Positions 1-4,932 of a DNA stretch of 5,669 nt are shown here, one piece after another (positions within the stretch are counted from its first letter, which is position 1; each line of letters begins with the position of its first letter). The translations under genes were made by a program, and so were the position numbers. Under the pieces are notes generated by a model. It had not been told where the DNA came from and ran no database searches. It saw nothing but the letters and a program-made list of their open reading frames with translations. This DNA comes from Thioalkalivibrio sp. (lineage in GTDB: Bacteria > Pseudomonadota > Gammaproteobacteria > Ectothiorhodospirales > Ectothiorhodospiraceae). Where the stretch lies: positions 1 to 5,669 of the forward strand of contig PULL01000007.1 in NCBI GenBank assembly GCA_003550945.1, read 5' to 3'.

Positions 1-367
1 CATTCTGCCGGGCTTGCGTCTGGGGCTGGGGGCGGTGAATCGACTGTTCAGTGGCGAGCTGCAGGCGCAGGTGGCGGGAACGCTGCGGCTGGACGACGAC
101 GGCGCAGTGGACGAGCCCTCTCTTGAACCGGCGCACGATACCGGCAAAGCCCTGCTGCGCGGCTAGACGCGTGGCCTGGCCTTCGCCGTGGAACGCTTGG
201 GGCAGGTTTCCGTGGGTGGGCAGGAGCCCGGGTGGTGGCTCACCGGAGGGGACGCGTTCCGGTTGGCGGCGCTCCTTGAACGCCCGGTGAACCTTGTGCC
301 AGGTCTTGTTTTCGATGGGCTCTGGTGCCACCTGCGACCCGATTGCCGACAGGATTCCGCCCCGTGA
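1..367 (+). pseudogene. coaX: Type III pantothenate kinase (CoaX), 3' part, interrupted by an in-frame TAG
   Basis: CoaX catalyses ATP-dependent phosphorylation of pantothenate, the first step of coenzyme A synthesis, in the cytoplasm. The 5' end lies outside the window. Reading codons from position 2 gives ILPGLRLGLGAVNRL, the CoaX 'GG-I-PGL' segment, then LEPAHDTGKALLRG, matching the family's 'G-DT-EAL-SG' segment. A TAG follows at 164-166. The same frame then continues without any indel: TRGLAFAVERL (family 'GxxxGxAGAIE' helix), the conserved motif WWLTGGDA at about 233-256, and LVPGLVFDGL (family 'P-LVL-GL') to TGA at 365-367. The TAG falls where the family has an ordinary hydrophobic residue after the SG pair. 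Translation stopping there would remove the last 66 residues, including LTGGDA, so the product is probably inactive. No good restart is visible: the first GTG, at 188, has no clear Shine-Dalgarno. A sequencing error or a real nonsense mutation are both possible. Family assignment is confident; pseudogene status is inferred. Confidence 0.8.
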
Positions 368-597
368 AGATGCGCTGGGTGTTGATGCTGTTGCTGACTC
401 TGAATCTGGCGTACCTGGGCTGGGGTCTGTACCGGGCGCATGTGCCGGATCCCGGTCGCGAGATTCAGCCTCTGCAGCGTGCGCCTGGAGTCAGCGATAT
501 CCGGCTGATCGATTCGCTCGCCGATTCACCGCCGCCATCGGTTTCCGGGCATCCGGCACCGGCGGCAGCGCAGGATCACGGGCAGGCTGGTCGCTAA
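364..597 (+). CDS. Small membrane-anchored protein downstream of coaX (SPOR-less relative)
   Basis: A 77-residue protein of unknown function. It opens with a basic residue pair and one hydrophobic segment (MKMRWVLMLLLTLNLAYLGW, about residues 4-22), which looks like an uncleaved inner-membrane anchor. A short polar stretch follows, containing IQPLQRAPGVSDIRLID, and then a Pro/Ala-rich tail. From memory, pseudomonads carry after coaX a protein beginning MRW-LLL-LN with a similar '-DIRLL-' stretch that ends in a SPOR domain; here the protein stops before any SPOR domain. The GTG start at 364 overlaps the coaX stop as GTGA, which suggests translational coupling, and AGGA at 351-354 is a plausible weak Shine-Dalgarno. 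ATG at 370 is an alternative start. The upstream in-frame ATG at 325 lies inside coaX and is less likely. The premature stop in coaX could reduce coupled translation of this gene. Function unknown. Confidence 0.7.
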   Translation: MKMRWVLMLLLTLNLAYLGWGLYRAHVPDPGREIQPLQRAPGVSDIRLIDSLADSPPPSVSGHPAPAAAQDHGQAGR

Positions 598-619
598 TCC
601 GTTGGTGGCAGATTCAGCG
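592..619. terminator. Hairpin across the convergent stop codons (weak terminator candidate)
   Basis: CGCTAATC at 592-599 can pair with GATTCAGCG at 611-619 if C615 is bulged, giving eight base pairs around an 11-nt loop. The stem contains the TAA of the small plus-strand gene (595-597) and, on the other strand, the TGA of the thioredoxin-fold gene (614-616). The gap between the two genes is only 16 bases, so a shared structure is plausible. There is no U-tract on either strand, so terminator function is uncertain. Confidence 0.3.
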
Positions 620-2176
620 GGCAAGCGCCTTGAAGCCCAGCGCGACATCGTCCGGGTCTGCACCCGGCGCGATCCATAACTGCGCGTGGACCTTCTCGGG
701 GTCGATTCCAGCGGCTGCGATGTCCGCGGGATCTAGGCGTCCGAGCCACCAGGCCAGCGCAGCCTGAGTGCGGGTCTCGATCCACGGTTCCAGTTCCCGG
801 GTCCGGCGTTCCCGGTACCCGCCGAGATCCTCGTCGTGGAAGCCTGCGACGGCCTCGAGCAACCGGAGTTCCTGTGACCGGTCGGTGGCGCCGGTCGCCT
901 GCAGGTAGAGATGCCAGGCGATGCCCGGCCAGACCTGGGCGGGCAGGTAGCCTTCCAGTTCCGGCGGGCCATCCGGCGGCAGCGCGTGCAGGTAGCCGCT
1001 CTCGGTGGCCAGCGCGTTCTCCAGTGCGAGCAGCGCGGAACCGGCCCATTCCAGCAGGGAACGGTCCTCCAGGGCATGGTAGGCCCGGATGAGCGCGGCA
1101 ATCACCTGGCCGGACGCGTCGGCGAAACTGCTGCGGTCGACCGGCGGCGGCGCCAGACCCGCGCGGACCTGCAAAGGCTGGGCGTAGTAGAAGTCGTCCG
1201 AGTACTGACTGCCGAAGAAGCGCTGTTCGTCGGGATCCCACAAGTGGTTTCGAAGGTAATCGAGGTTGCGCTCGACCACAGTCCGGTAAGCAGCGTCGCC
1301 AAAACGCTTGTACGCATCGGCAAACAGCCAGAGGAACGCCGCGTTCTGGTCGAGGCGTTTCGAGGTTTCGAGCGCGCGTTCACGATCCGGCTGATCGGGA
1401 TCGAAGAAGAAAAAGAAGCCGCCTTCCTCGGGGTCCCACAGGTCCTCGATGACCTGATCCAGCAGATCGGGCATGCGTTGCTGCCAGTCGTGCTGGCGCA
1501 GCAGCAAACCGAGGGTCCAGGGCTGCGGGCGCTTGCTCAAAGTGCCGAACATCGCGCTCCCGCTCAACCTGCGCGAGCGAGGCTCGTAAACCTCGTCCAG
1601 CATCTCCAGAAACCCTTCCACCGTTTCGATCGGCTCGTCGGCCGGAACCAGTTCGCGACCGGTGGCGGAGAGCTGTCGGCGCTGCTCGATCAGCACCCGA
1701 GACAGGTCCGCCGGTCCGACATGGCCGGTAAACCGGGCTCGCACATCGTCCTGGGCGTCGACGATGACCACGAAGGGCAGACCGCGCCCTCCATAACGGG
1801 TGAATAGGTCACGCCTGCGGTCGAGATCGATCAACACCGGGATGAACCCGGTCTGGATCGCAGCGACCACATCGTCGTGTTCCAGGCTTTCGTCCTGGAA
1901 ATCCCGGCACCAGGTGCACCACTGCCCATGAAAATAAAGGAACAACGGGCGGTTTTCGGTGCGCGCCCGGTAAAAAAGGGCAGGGTCGAACGCATTCCAG
2001 TCGATTCGGGAACCGGCCGGATAGTCGTCTCCGGTGGCCGCTCCCGGTATCGAGAGGCCCAGACCCAGGAACAGCAACAGCGTCAGAAGAGGGGTGAGCG
2101 CACGTCCGCGTGAACGCGCCGCTGTTGCCGCCTGCGCCCCGACATTGGCCGGATTCTGGAATGTGTCTCGACTCAT
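614..2176 (-). CDS. Exported thioredoxin-fold / YyaL-like (DUF255-related) protein
   Basis: A 520-residue protein. Residues 1-27 are polar with Arg at 21, 23 and 25. A hydrophobic segment follows (about 28-47, TPLLTLLLFLGLGLSIPGAA), consistent with a Sec signal peptide. A thioredoxin fold spans about 60-170: FLYFHGQWCTWC holds the CxxC pair Cys87/Cys90, and GLPFV places the expected cis-proline at Pro134. It resembles the DUF255 thioredoxin domain (FLSIG--TCHWC--M). Residues 235-480 look like the (alpha/alpha)-barrel part of YyaL/SSP411 proteins: DPEEGGFFFFF, KRLDQNAAFLWLFADAYKRFGD and DPDEQRFFGSQYSDD match its 'GGF', 'DNA-LL--Y--AY--TGD' and 'GGFY-AQDAD' segments. A run of five Phe (254-258) sits after Gly-Gly. 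ATG at 2176 was chosen because it leads straight into the signal peptide; the longer frame from 2338 overlaps the SRPBCC gene and adds an Arg-rich, non-conserved stretch. No strong Shine-Dalgarno is visible. The substrate is unknown. A periplasmic thiol-redox role is inferred. Confidence 0.82.
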   Translation of the reverse strand: MSRDTFQNPANVGAQAATAARSRGRALTPLLTLLLFLGLGLSIPGAATGDDYPAGSRIDWNAFDPALFYRARTENRPLFLYFHGQWCTWCRDFQDESLEHDDVVAAIQTGFIPVLIDLDRRRDLFTRYGGRGLPFVVIVDAQDDVRARFTGHVGPADLSRVLIEQRRQLSATGRELVPADEPIETVEGFLEMLDEVYEPRSRRLSGSAMFGTLSKRPQPWTLGLLLRQHDWQQRMPDLLDQVIEDLWDPEEGGFFFFFDPDQPDRERALETSKRLDQNAAFLWLFADAYKRFGDAAYRTVVERNLDYLRNHLWDPDEQRFFGSQYSDDFYYAQPLQVRAGLAPPPVDRSSFADASGQVIAALIRAYHALEDRSLLEWAGSALLALENALATESGYLHALPPDGPPELEGYLPAQVWPGIAWHLYLQATGATDRSQELRLLEAVAGFHDEDLGGYRERRTRELEPWIETRTQAALAWWLGRLDPADIAAAGIDPEKVHAQLWIAPGADPDDVALGFKALAR

Positions 2177-2234
2177 ATCCGTTCGGACGCCGCCGACTCC
2201 ACAGAATTCCCGAACCCTCCGACCACTGGGGTAA

Positions 2235-2287
2235 CCGCAGCGCTTGCGGGAGCGATCAGGCGCTCTCCGAAGCGAGCCGCTCCCGCA
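2235..2287. repeat. Inverted repeats at the end of the SRPBCC gene
   Basis: Two overlapping structures lie here. TGCGGGAGCG (2245-2254) and CGCTCCCGCA (2278-2287) are perfect 10-bp arms with a 23-nt loop spanning the SRPBCC stop codon. CCGCA (2235-2239) and TGCGG (2245-2249) form a 5-bp stem with a 5-nt loop. They share the 2245-2249 arm, so they are mutually exclusive. On the minus strand they sit between the SRPBCC gene and the thioredoxin-fold gene and could modulate read-through or RNA stability. No U-tract follows. In GC-rich DNA such arms can occur by chance. Confidence 0.35.
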
Positions 2288-2681
2288 CCCGTTCGAGCAC
2301 CTCCGCACTGATCCGCCGTACCACCGGGCCGGCCACACGGCCGACAGTCTTGTCCAGCAGAAAGCTGTTCAGCGTGTAATCGATCACGAGTTGCAGATCC
2401 GTCCCCCCCCGGGCCGGCGACAGCCGGTAGCGGCCGGTGTTCGAAATCCCGGTGACCGACTTCCAGGCGATACGTTCAGGTTCGTCACTCTGGACGATCT
2501 CGACCACCCATTCGTAGCGCACCCCGGCCACCCGAACCTCCCAGCGGTAGCGTTCATCGCCCAGCGGGGTCACGGTTTCCACGGCCCCGGTGTAGCGGGG
2601 AAAATCCTCCACCTTGCGCAGCATCCGAAAGACCGTCTGTGGGTCTGCGGGGAGAAAGGCTCGAGTTTCGATCGATGGCAT
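2256..2681 (-). CDS. SRPBCC (START/Bet v1-like) family protein
   Basis: A 141-residue protein with the layout of a small polyketide-cyclase/COQ10-type SRPBCC domain, a helix-grip fold that binds hydrophobic ligands. MPSIETRAFLPADPQTVFRMLRKVEDFPRYTGAVETVTPL matches the family's start: a strand, 'A-PE-VF--V-D-E-FP-Y', then 'V--V--L'. The central antiparallel strands follow (RYRWEVRVAGVRYEWVVEIV, IAWKSVTG, GRYRLSPARGGTDLQLVIDYTL), and a long C-terminal helix runs from about residue 108 to 139. It has no signal peptide and is probably cytoplasmic. ATG at 2681 is preceded by AGGGA at a 9-nt spacing; the longer frame reaching 2810 would cross the divergent regulatory region and gives low-complexity sequence. 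The thioredoxin-fold gene follows 79 bases later on the same strand, so the two may be cotranscribed. An 8-base G tract (minus strand) encodes the Gly-Gly at residues 92-93 and does not break the frame. The ligand is unknown; sequence alone does not show whether it acts in quinone handling like COQ10. Confidence 0.83.
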   Translation of the reverse strand: MPSIETRAFLPADPQTVFRMLRKVEDFPRYTGAVETVTPLGDERYRWEVRVAGVRYEWVVEIVQSDEPERIAWKSVTGISNTGRYRLSPARGGTDLQLVIDYTLNSFLLDKTVGRVAGPVVRRISAEVLERVRERLASESA

Positions 2682-2725
2682 CCGTGTGGTTCCCTGGTTC
2701 GGATTGCTGGACCCTTCCGGTGGTT

Positions 2726-2735
2726 GCGGTACCGC
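2726..2735. promoter_or_regulatory. Palindrome in the divergent promoter region (operator candidate)
   Basis: GCGGTACCGC is a perfect 10-bp palindrome, about midway between the start codons of the divergent SRPBCC and cyclic-nucleotide-fold genes. CCGCCG (2732-2737) and CGGCGG (2755-2760) add a second, overlapping inverted repeat. The position suits a shared operator, but it matches no binding site I recognise and could be chance in GC-rich DNA. Confidence 0.25.
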
Positions 2736-2764
2736 CGCTGCACGCCCCCCGGAACGGCGGGGCA

Positions 2765-2793
2765 TTGAACTCTGGCGACCCCGGTTGGATACT
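2765..2793 (+). promoter_or_regulatory. Candidate sigma70-type promoter for the cyclic-nucleotide-fold gene
   Basis: A -35-like TTGAAC (2765-2770) and a -10-like GATACT (2788-2793) are separated by 17 bases, the optimal spacing. Each matches the consensus at four of six positions. Transcription would begin near 2800, leaving a leader of about 28 nt before the ATG at 2828, with GGGGGA (2818-2823) as ribosome binding site. This supports 2828 over the longer in-frame starts upstream. Confidence 0.45.
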
Positions 2794-2827
2794 GTGCGCC
2801 GCAACACCATGGCATCCGGGGGACAAG

Positions 2828-3313
2828 ATGGGCGACACGGACAACTACGCGGACCTGCGCGACACGCGACTCACCGCGGGCCTCTCCGACGAGCAGGTCA
2901 ACCGGCTGGCGGGAATCTCGTACTGCCGCAAGCTTAGCGACAACGAAAAGCTTTTTCATGAGGGCGAGCAGGACGACGCGCTCTGCGTGATCACCTCGGG
3001 CAAACTGGCCGTGACCCGCAACGTGGGTGGCGGGCAGGAGGTCACGCTGCACATTCTGCAAGCCGGGGATCTGGCTGGCGAAATGGGCTTCATCGCCGGG
3101 CGTCCGCACAGCGCGTCGCTGCGCGCCATCGGCAACCCGACGGTCTGCACCTTCAACCGTCAGGACTTCGAGTCGCTGATCGAATCCGATCCCTGGCTGG
3201 TGTACCAGGTGATGAAGAACATCGTGCAGGTCGGGCACAACATCCTGCACCGCATGAATGCCCAGTTCGTCGAGATGTCGAACTACATCTCGCATCAGCA
3301 CGGGCGTTACTGA
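2828..3313 (+). CDS. Stand-alone cyclic-nucleotide-binding-fold protein
   Basis: A 161-residue protein that is almost entirely one CNB (CRP-like effector) domain. An N-terminal helical part (about 15-32, LTAGLSDEQVNRLAGIS) leads into the beta-roll: KLFHEGEQDDALCVITSGKLAVTRN (41-65), matching the family's 'G---IF-EGE-GD-LYVI-SG-L-V', then VTLHILQAGDLAGEMGFIAG. A long C-terminal helix follows, about 112-150. The phosphate-binding cassette reads G84-E85-M-G-F-I-A-G-R-P-H94-S95-A96. The Arg expected before Ser/Thr-Ala (Arg82 in E. coli CRP) is His94, so canonical cAMP/cGMP binding is doubtful. No helix-turn-helix, kinase or other output domain follows, so it may act by protein contact. ATG at 2828 has GGGGGA four bases upstream; longer in-frame starts would overlap the divergent gene and the promoter. 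It converges with the SDR gene, only 15 bases apart. Fold confident, ligand and partner unknown. Confidence 0.87.
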   Translation: MGDTDNYADLRDTRLTAGLSDEQVNRLAGISYCRKLSDNEKLFHEGEQDDALCVITSGKLAVTRNVGGGQEVTLHILQAGDLAGEMGFIAGRPHSASLRAIGNPTVCTFNRQDFESLIESDPWLVYQVMKNIVQVGHNILHRMNAQFVEMSNYISHQHGRY

Positions 3314-3319
3314 TCCGGC

Positions 3320-3339
3320 CGACCGGCATCAGCCGGTCG
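3320..3339. terminator. Hairpin between convergent genes (bidirectional terminator candidate)
   Basis: CGACCGGC (3320-3327) and GCCGGTCG (3332-3339) form a perfect 8-bp GC-rich stem with a 4-nt loop, ATCA. It lies seven bases after the TGA of the cyclic-nucleotide-fold gene, and its loop contains the minus-strand TGA of the SDR gene (3329-3331), so it also covers the last SDR codons. The position fits a shared terminator. Neither side has a clear U-tract, which argues against strong intrinsic termination. Confidence 0.55.
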
Positions 3340-4831
3340 AACCATTCTCGCCGTTTCCCTCGCGTGCCAGTGCTTCCGCACGGCGCGCGATGGCGCGCGT
3401 CATTCCCGCGAAAATGAACAGGTGGGCGGGCACCAGCGCGTACCAGTACAACAGCCCCCAGACGCCGGCCGGATGCCAGTAGGCGGTGGCGCGGATGCGG
3501 GTGTCCTGCCCTTGGGGCTCGAGTTCGAACTCGAGTACTCCTGAACCCGGCGCTCGCATGCCGAAGAACAAAGTCAGGCGCCGTCCGGGTTCCATCGCGA
3601 TCACGCGCCAGGAATCCACGGTGTCGCCGACCCGCAGTTCATCGGGATGCCTTCTGCCGTAGTTGAGGCCCGGCCCACCGACCATCCAGTCCAGAACCTC
3701 GCGAATCTTCCACAGGGCGTTCATGTAGAAGTAGCGGTTGGAGCCACCGATGGAGGCGACCACTCGCCAGACTTCCGCAGCCGGAGCCTGAGCGACTGCG
3801 CTGCCGCCCGCACGCTTGGCGTAGTAGGCGTAGTCGGGTCGGTAGTCGCGGAAAGCGAAAGCGCCCTCGGTCCAGCGCGCAGCAATCTCGTGCCGCCGCT
3901 CGGCCTCGAACGCCGCGCGCACCGAGGCGCGAAAATCCAGCAACTCCTGTGGGACCAGGCGTCGTATCGCCGCGTCCTCCGCTGTGAAGTCCTGGCGCAT
4001 GCCCTCGATCAGCGCCCGGGCAACGGGTGCCGGAACCGCCGTGACCAGGCGCAACCAGTACGATGACAGACGGGGCGTGAGCAGGGGCACAGGGATGATA
4101 CGGGGTGGCCGCTTCCCGGCTTCCTCGGCCAGGATCCGCATCATGTCCGCATAGCTCAGGTACTCCGGGCCGGCAGCATCGAGGATTCTGCCCTCCGCAT
4201 CCGGCACCTCCGGAATGCGCAGCAGATATTCCAGAAGATTGTCCAGCGCGATGGGCGGCGATTTTGCCAGGACCCATCGCGGAGTGATCATCACCGGAAG
4301 GTGGAACACGAGATCGCGCATCACCTCGAAGGCGGCGGAGCCCGGTCCGACGATGATGCCGGCCCGGACCTCCGTGACTGGTACCGAGCCCTCGCGCAGC
4401 ACGTCACCGGTCCGCTGTCGGGACACGATGTGCTCGGTGCTGGCGGAGGGTGGCACCAGTCCGCCGAGATAGACGATTCGACGCACGCCGGCCGCGGCTG
4501 CGGCCGTTGCAAAATGGGTGGCGGCTTCCAGGTCAATGCGTCCGAAATTGCGACCCGCGGCCATCGAGTGCACCAGGTAGTAGGCCGTGTCGACATCCTC
4601 CAGCGCGGCGGCCAGCGTTTCCGGCTTCAGGGCATCGGCCGCGACGGTTTCGACCTCGTCCCAGTCACGAGCCGCGAGCACTTCCGGTGAACGGGCAGCG
4701 GCCCGGACCGGAATGCCCGAGGCGACCAGGCGGGGCACGAGGTGGGTGCCAATGTACCCGCTGGCACCGAACACGAGCCGCAGACGCTTGCGCGGTGCGC
4801 CGTCCGTATCGGGATGGGTTTGGCTGTTCAT
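3329..4831 (-). CDS. SDR-type NAD(P)-binding protein fused to DUF2867
   Basis: A 500-residue two-part protein. Residues 17-125 are an atypical/extended SDR Rossmann domain: LRLVFGASGYIGTHLVPRL holds the dinucleotide motif GASGYIG (22-28); D66 in VAADALKPETL fits the 'V-GD--D--SL' position; DTAYYLVHSM (81-90) and RRIVYLGGL (117-125) match the family. The classical YxxxK pair is not evident, so catalysis, if any, is non-standard. SPPIALDNLLEYLLRIPE (191-208) and 'GRILDAAGPEYLSYADMM' resemble NmrA-like and complex I NDUFA9-like proteins. The DUF2867 region covers about 335-485 (Trp-rich, WKIREVLDWMVGGPGLNYGRR, AYWHPAGVWGLLYWYALVPAH), a fold related to SRPBCC-type domains, with a hydrophobic patch at about 457-476 that might touch the membrane. 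ATG at 4831 has GAGGA at an 8-nt spacing, a good ribosome binding site. It lies 101 bases downstream of the MenA-type gene on the same strand, possibly one operon. The substrate is unknown. A role in lipid or quinone metabolism is only a guess from context. Confidence 0.88.
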   Translation of the reverse strand: MNSQTHPDTDGAPRKRLRLVFGASGYIGTHLVPRLVASGIPVRAAARSPEVLAARDWDEVETVAADALKPETLAAALEDVDTAYYLVHSMAAGRNFGRIDLEAATHFATAAAAAGVRRIVYLGGLVPPSASTEHIVSRQRTGDVLREGSVPVTEVRAGIIVGPGSAAFEVMRDLVFHLPVMITPRWVLAKSPPIALDNLLEYLLRIPEVPDAEGRILDAAGPEYLSYADMMRILAEEAGKRPPRIIPVPLLTPRLSSYWLRLVTAVPAPVARALIEGMRQDFTAEDAAIRRLVPQELLDFRASVRAAFEAERRHEIAARWTEGAFAFRDYRPDYAYYAKRAGGSAVAQAPAAEVWRVVASIGGSNRYFYMNALWKIREVLDWMVGGPGLNYGRRHPDELRVGDTVDSWRVIAMEPGRRLTLFFGMRAPGSGVLEFELEPQGQDTRIRATAYWHPAGVWGLLYWYALVPAHLFIFAGMTRAIARRAEALAREGNGENGSTG

Positions 4832-4932
4832 CGTCTCGTTCCTCGGAGCGGGCGGATGCTGCGGCTATGGTCGGCCAAGGCGCGATCCCTCGTCCAGGAC
4901 CGCGGTGAGACGCCGCATGCGGCGCGTGGCCA
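4832..4932 (-). other. Intergenic region with a perfect palindrome and a tiny overlapping ORF
   Basis: This 101-base gap separates the MenA-type gene from the SDR gene. CGCCGCATGCGGCG at 4911-4924 is a perfect 14-bp palindrome whose hairpin could mark processing or pausing; no U-tract follows on the minus strand. A 22-codon minus-strand frame (4933 down to 4865, MATRRMRRLTAVLDEGSRLGRP) begins with an ATG that overlaps the prenyltransferase stop as TGATG. I recognise no homologue, and its length and Arg-rich content fit chance translation in GC-rich DNA. No promoter is evident, so the SDR gene may be read from upstream. Confidence 0.4.

Noticed and set aside
294..767. Plus-strand frame of 157 codons overlapping coaX and the small membrane gene
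   Set aside because: It is a different frame from both supported genes, runs into the convergent thioredoxin-fold gene and shows no recognisable domain.
911..1807. Long plus-strand open frame of 298 codons opposite the thioredoxin-fold gene
   Set aside because: It lies wholly antisense to a gene with recognisable motifs. The translation has no family features and its openness follows from GC-rich codon bias in the real frame.
2177..2338. N-terminal 54-residue extension of the thioredoxin-fold protein
   Set aside because: It overlaps the SRPBCC coding region, is Arg/Ser/Cys-rich shadow sequence and would bury the signal peptide. ATG at 2176 is preferred.
2403..2410. Run of eight C (G on the coding strand) as a phase-variation tract in the SRPBCC gene
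   Set aside because: The frame is intact on both sides and encodes a plausible Gly-Gly turn. Eight bases in GC-rich coding DNA is not unusual.
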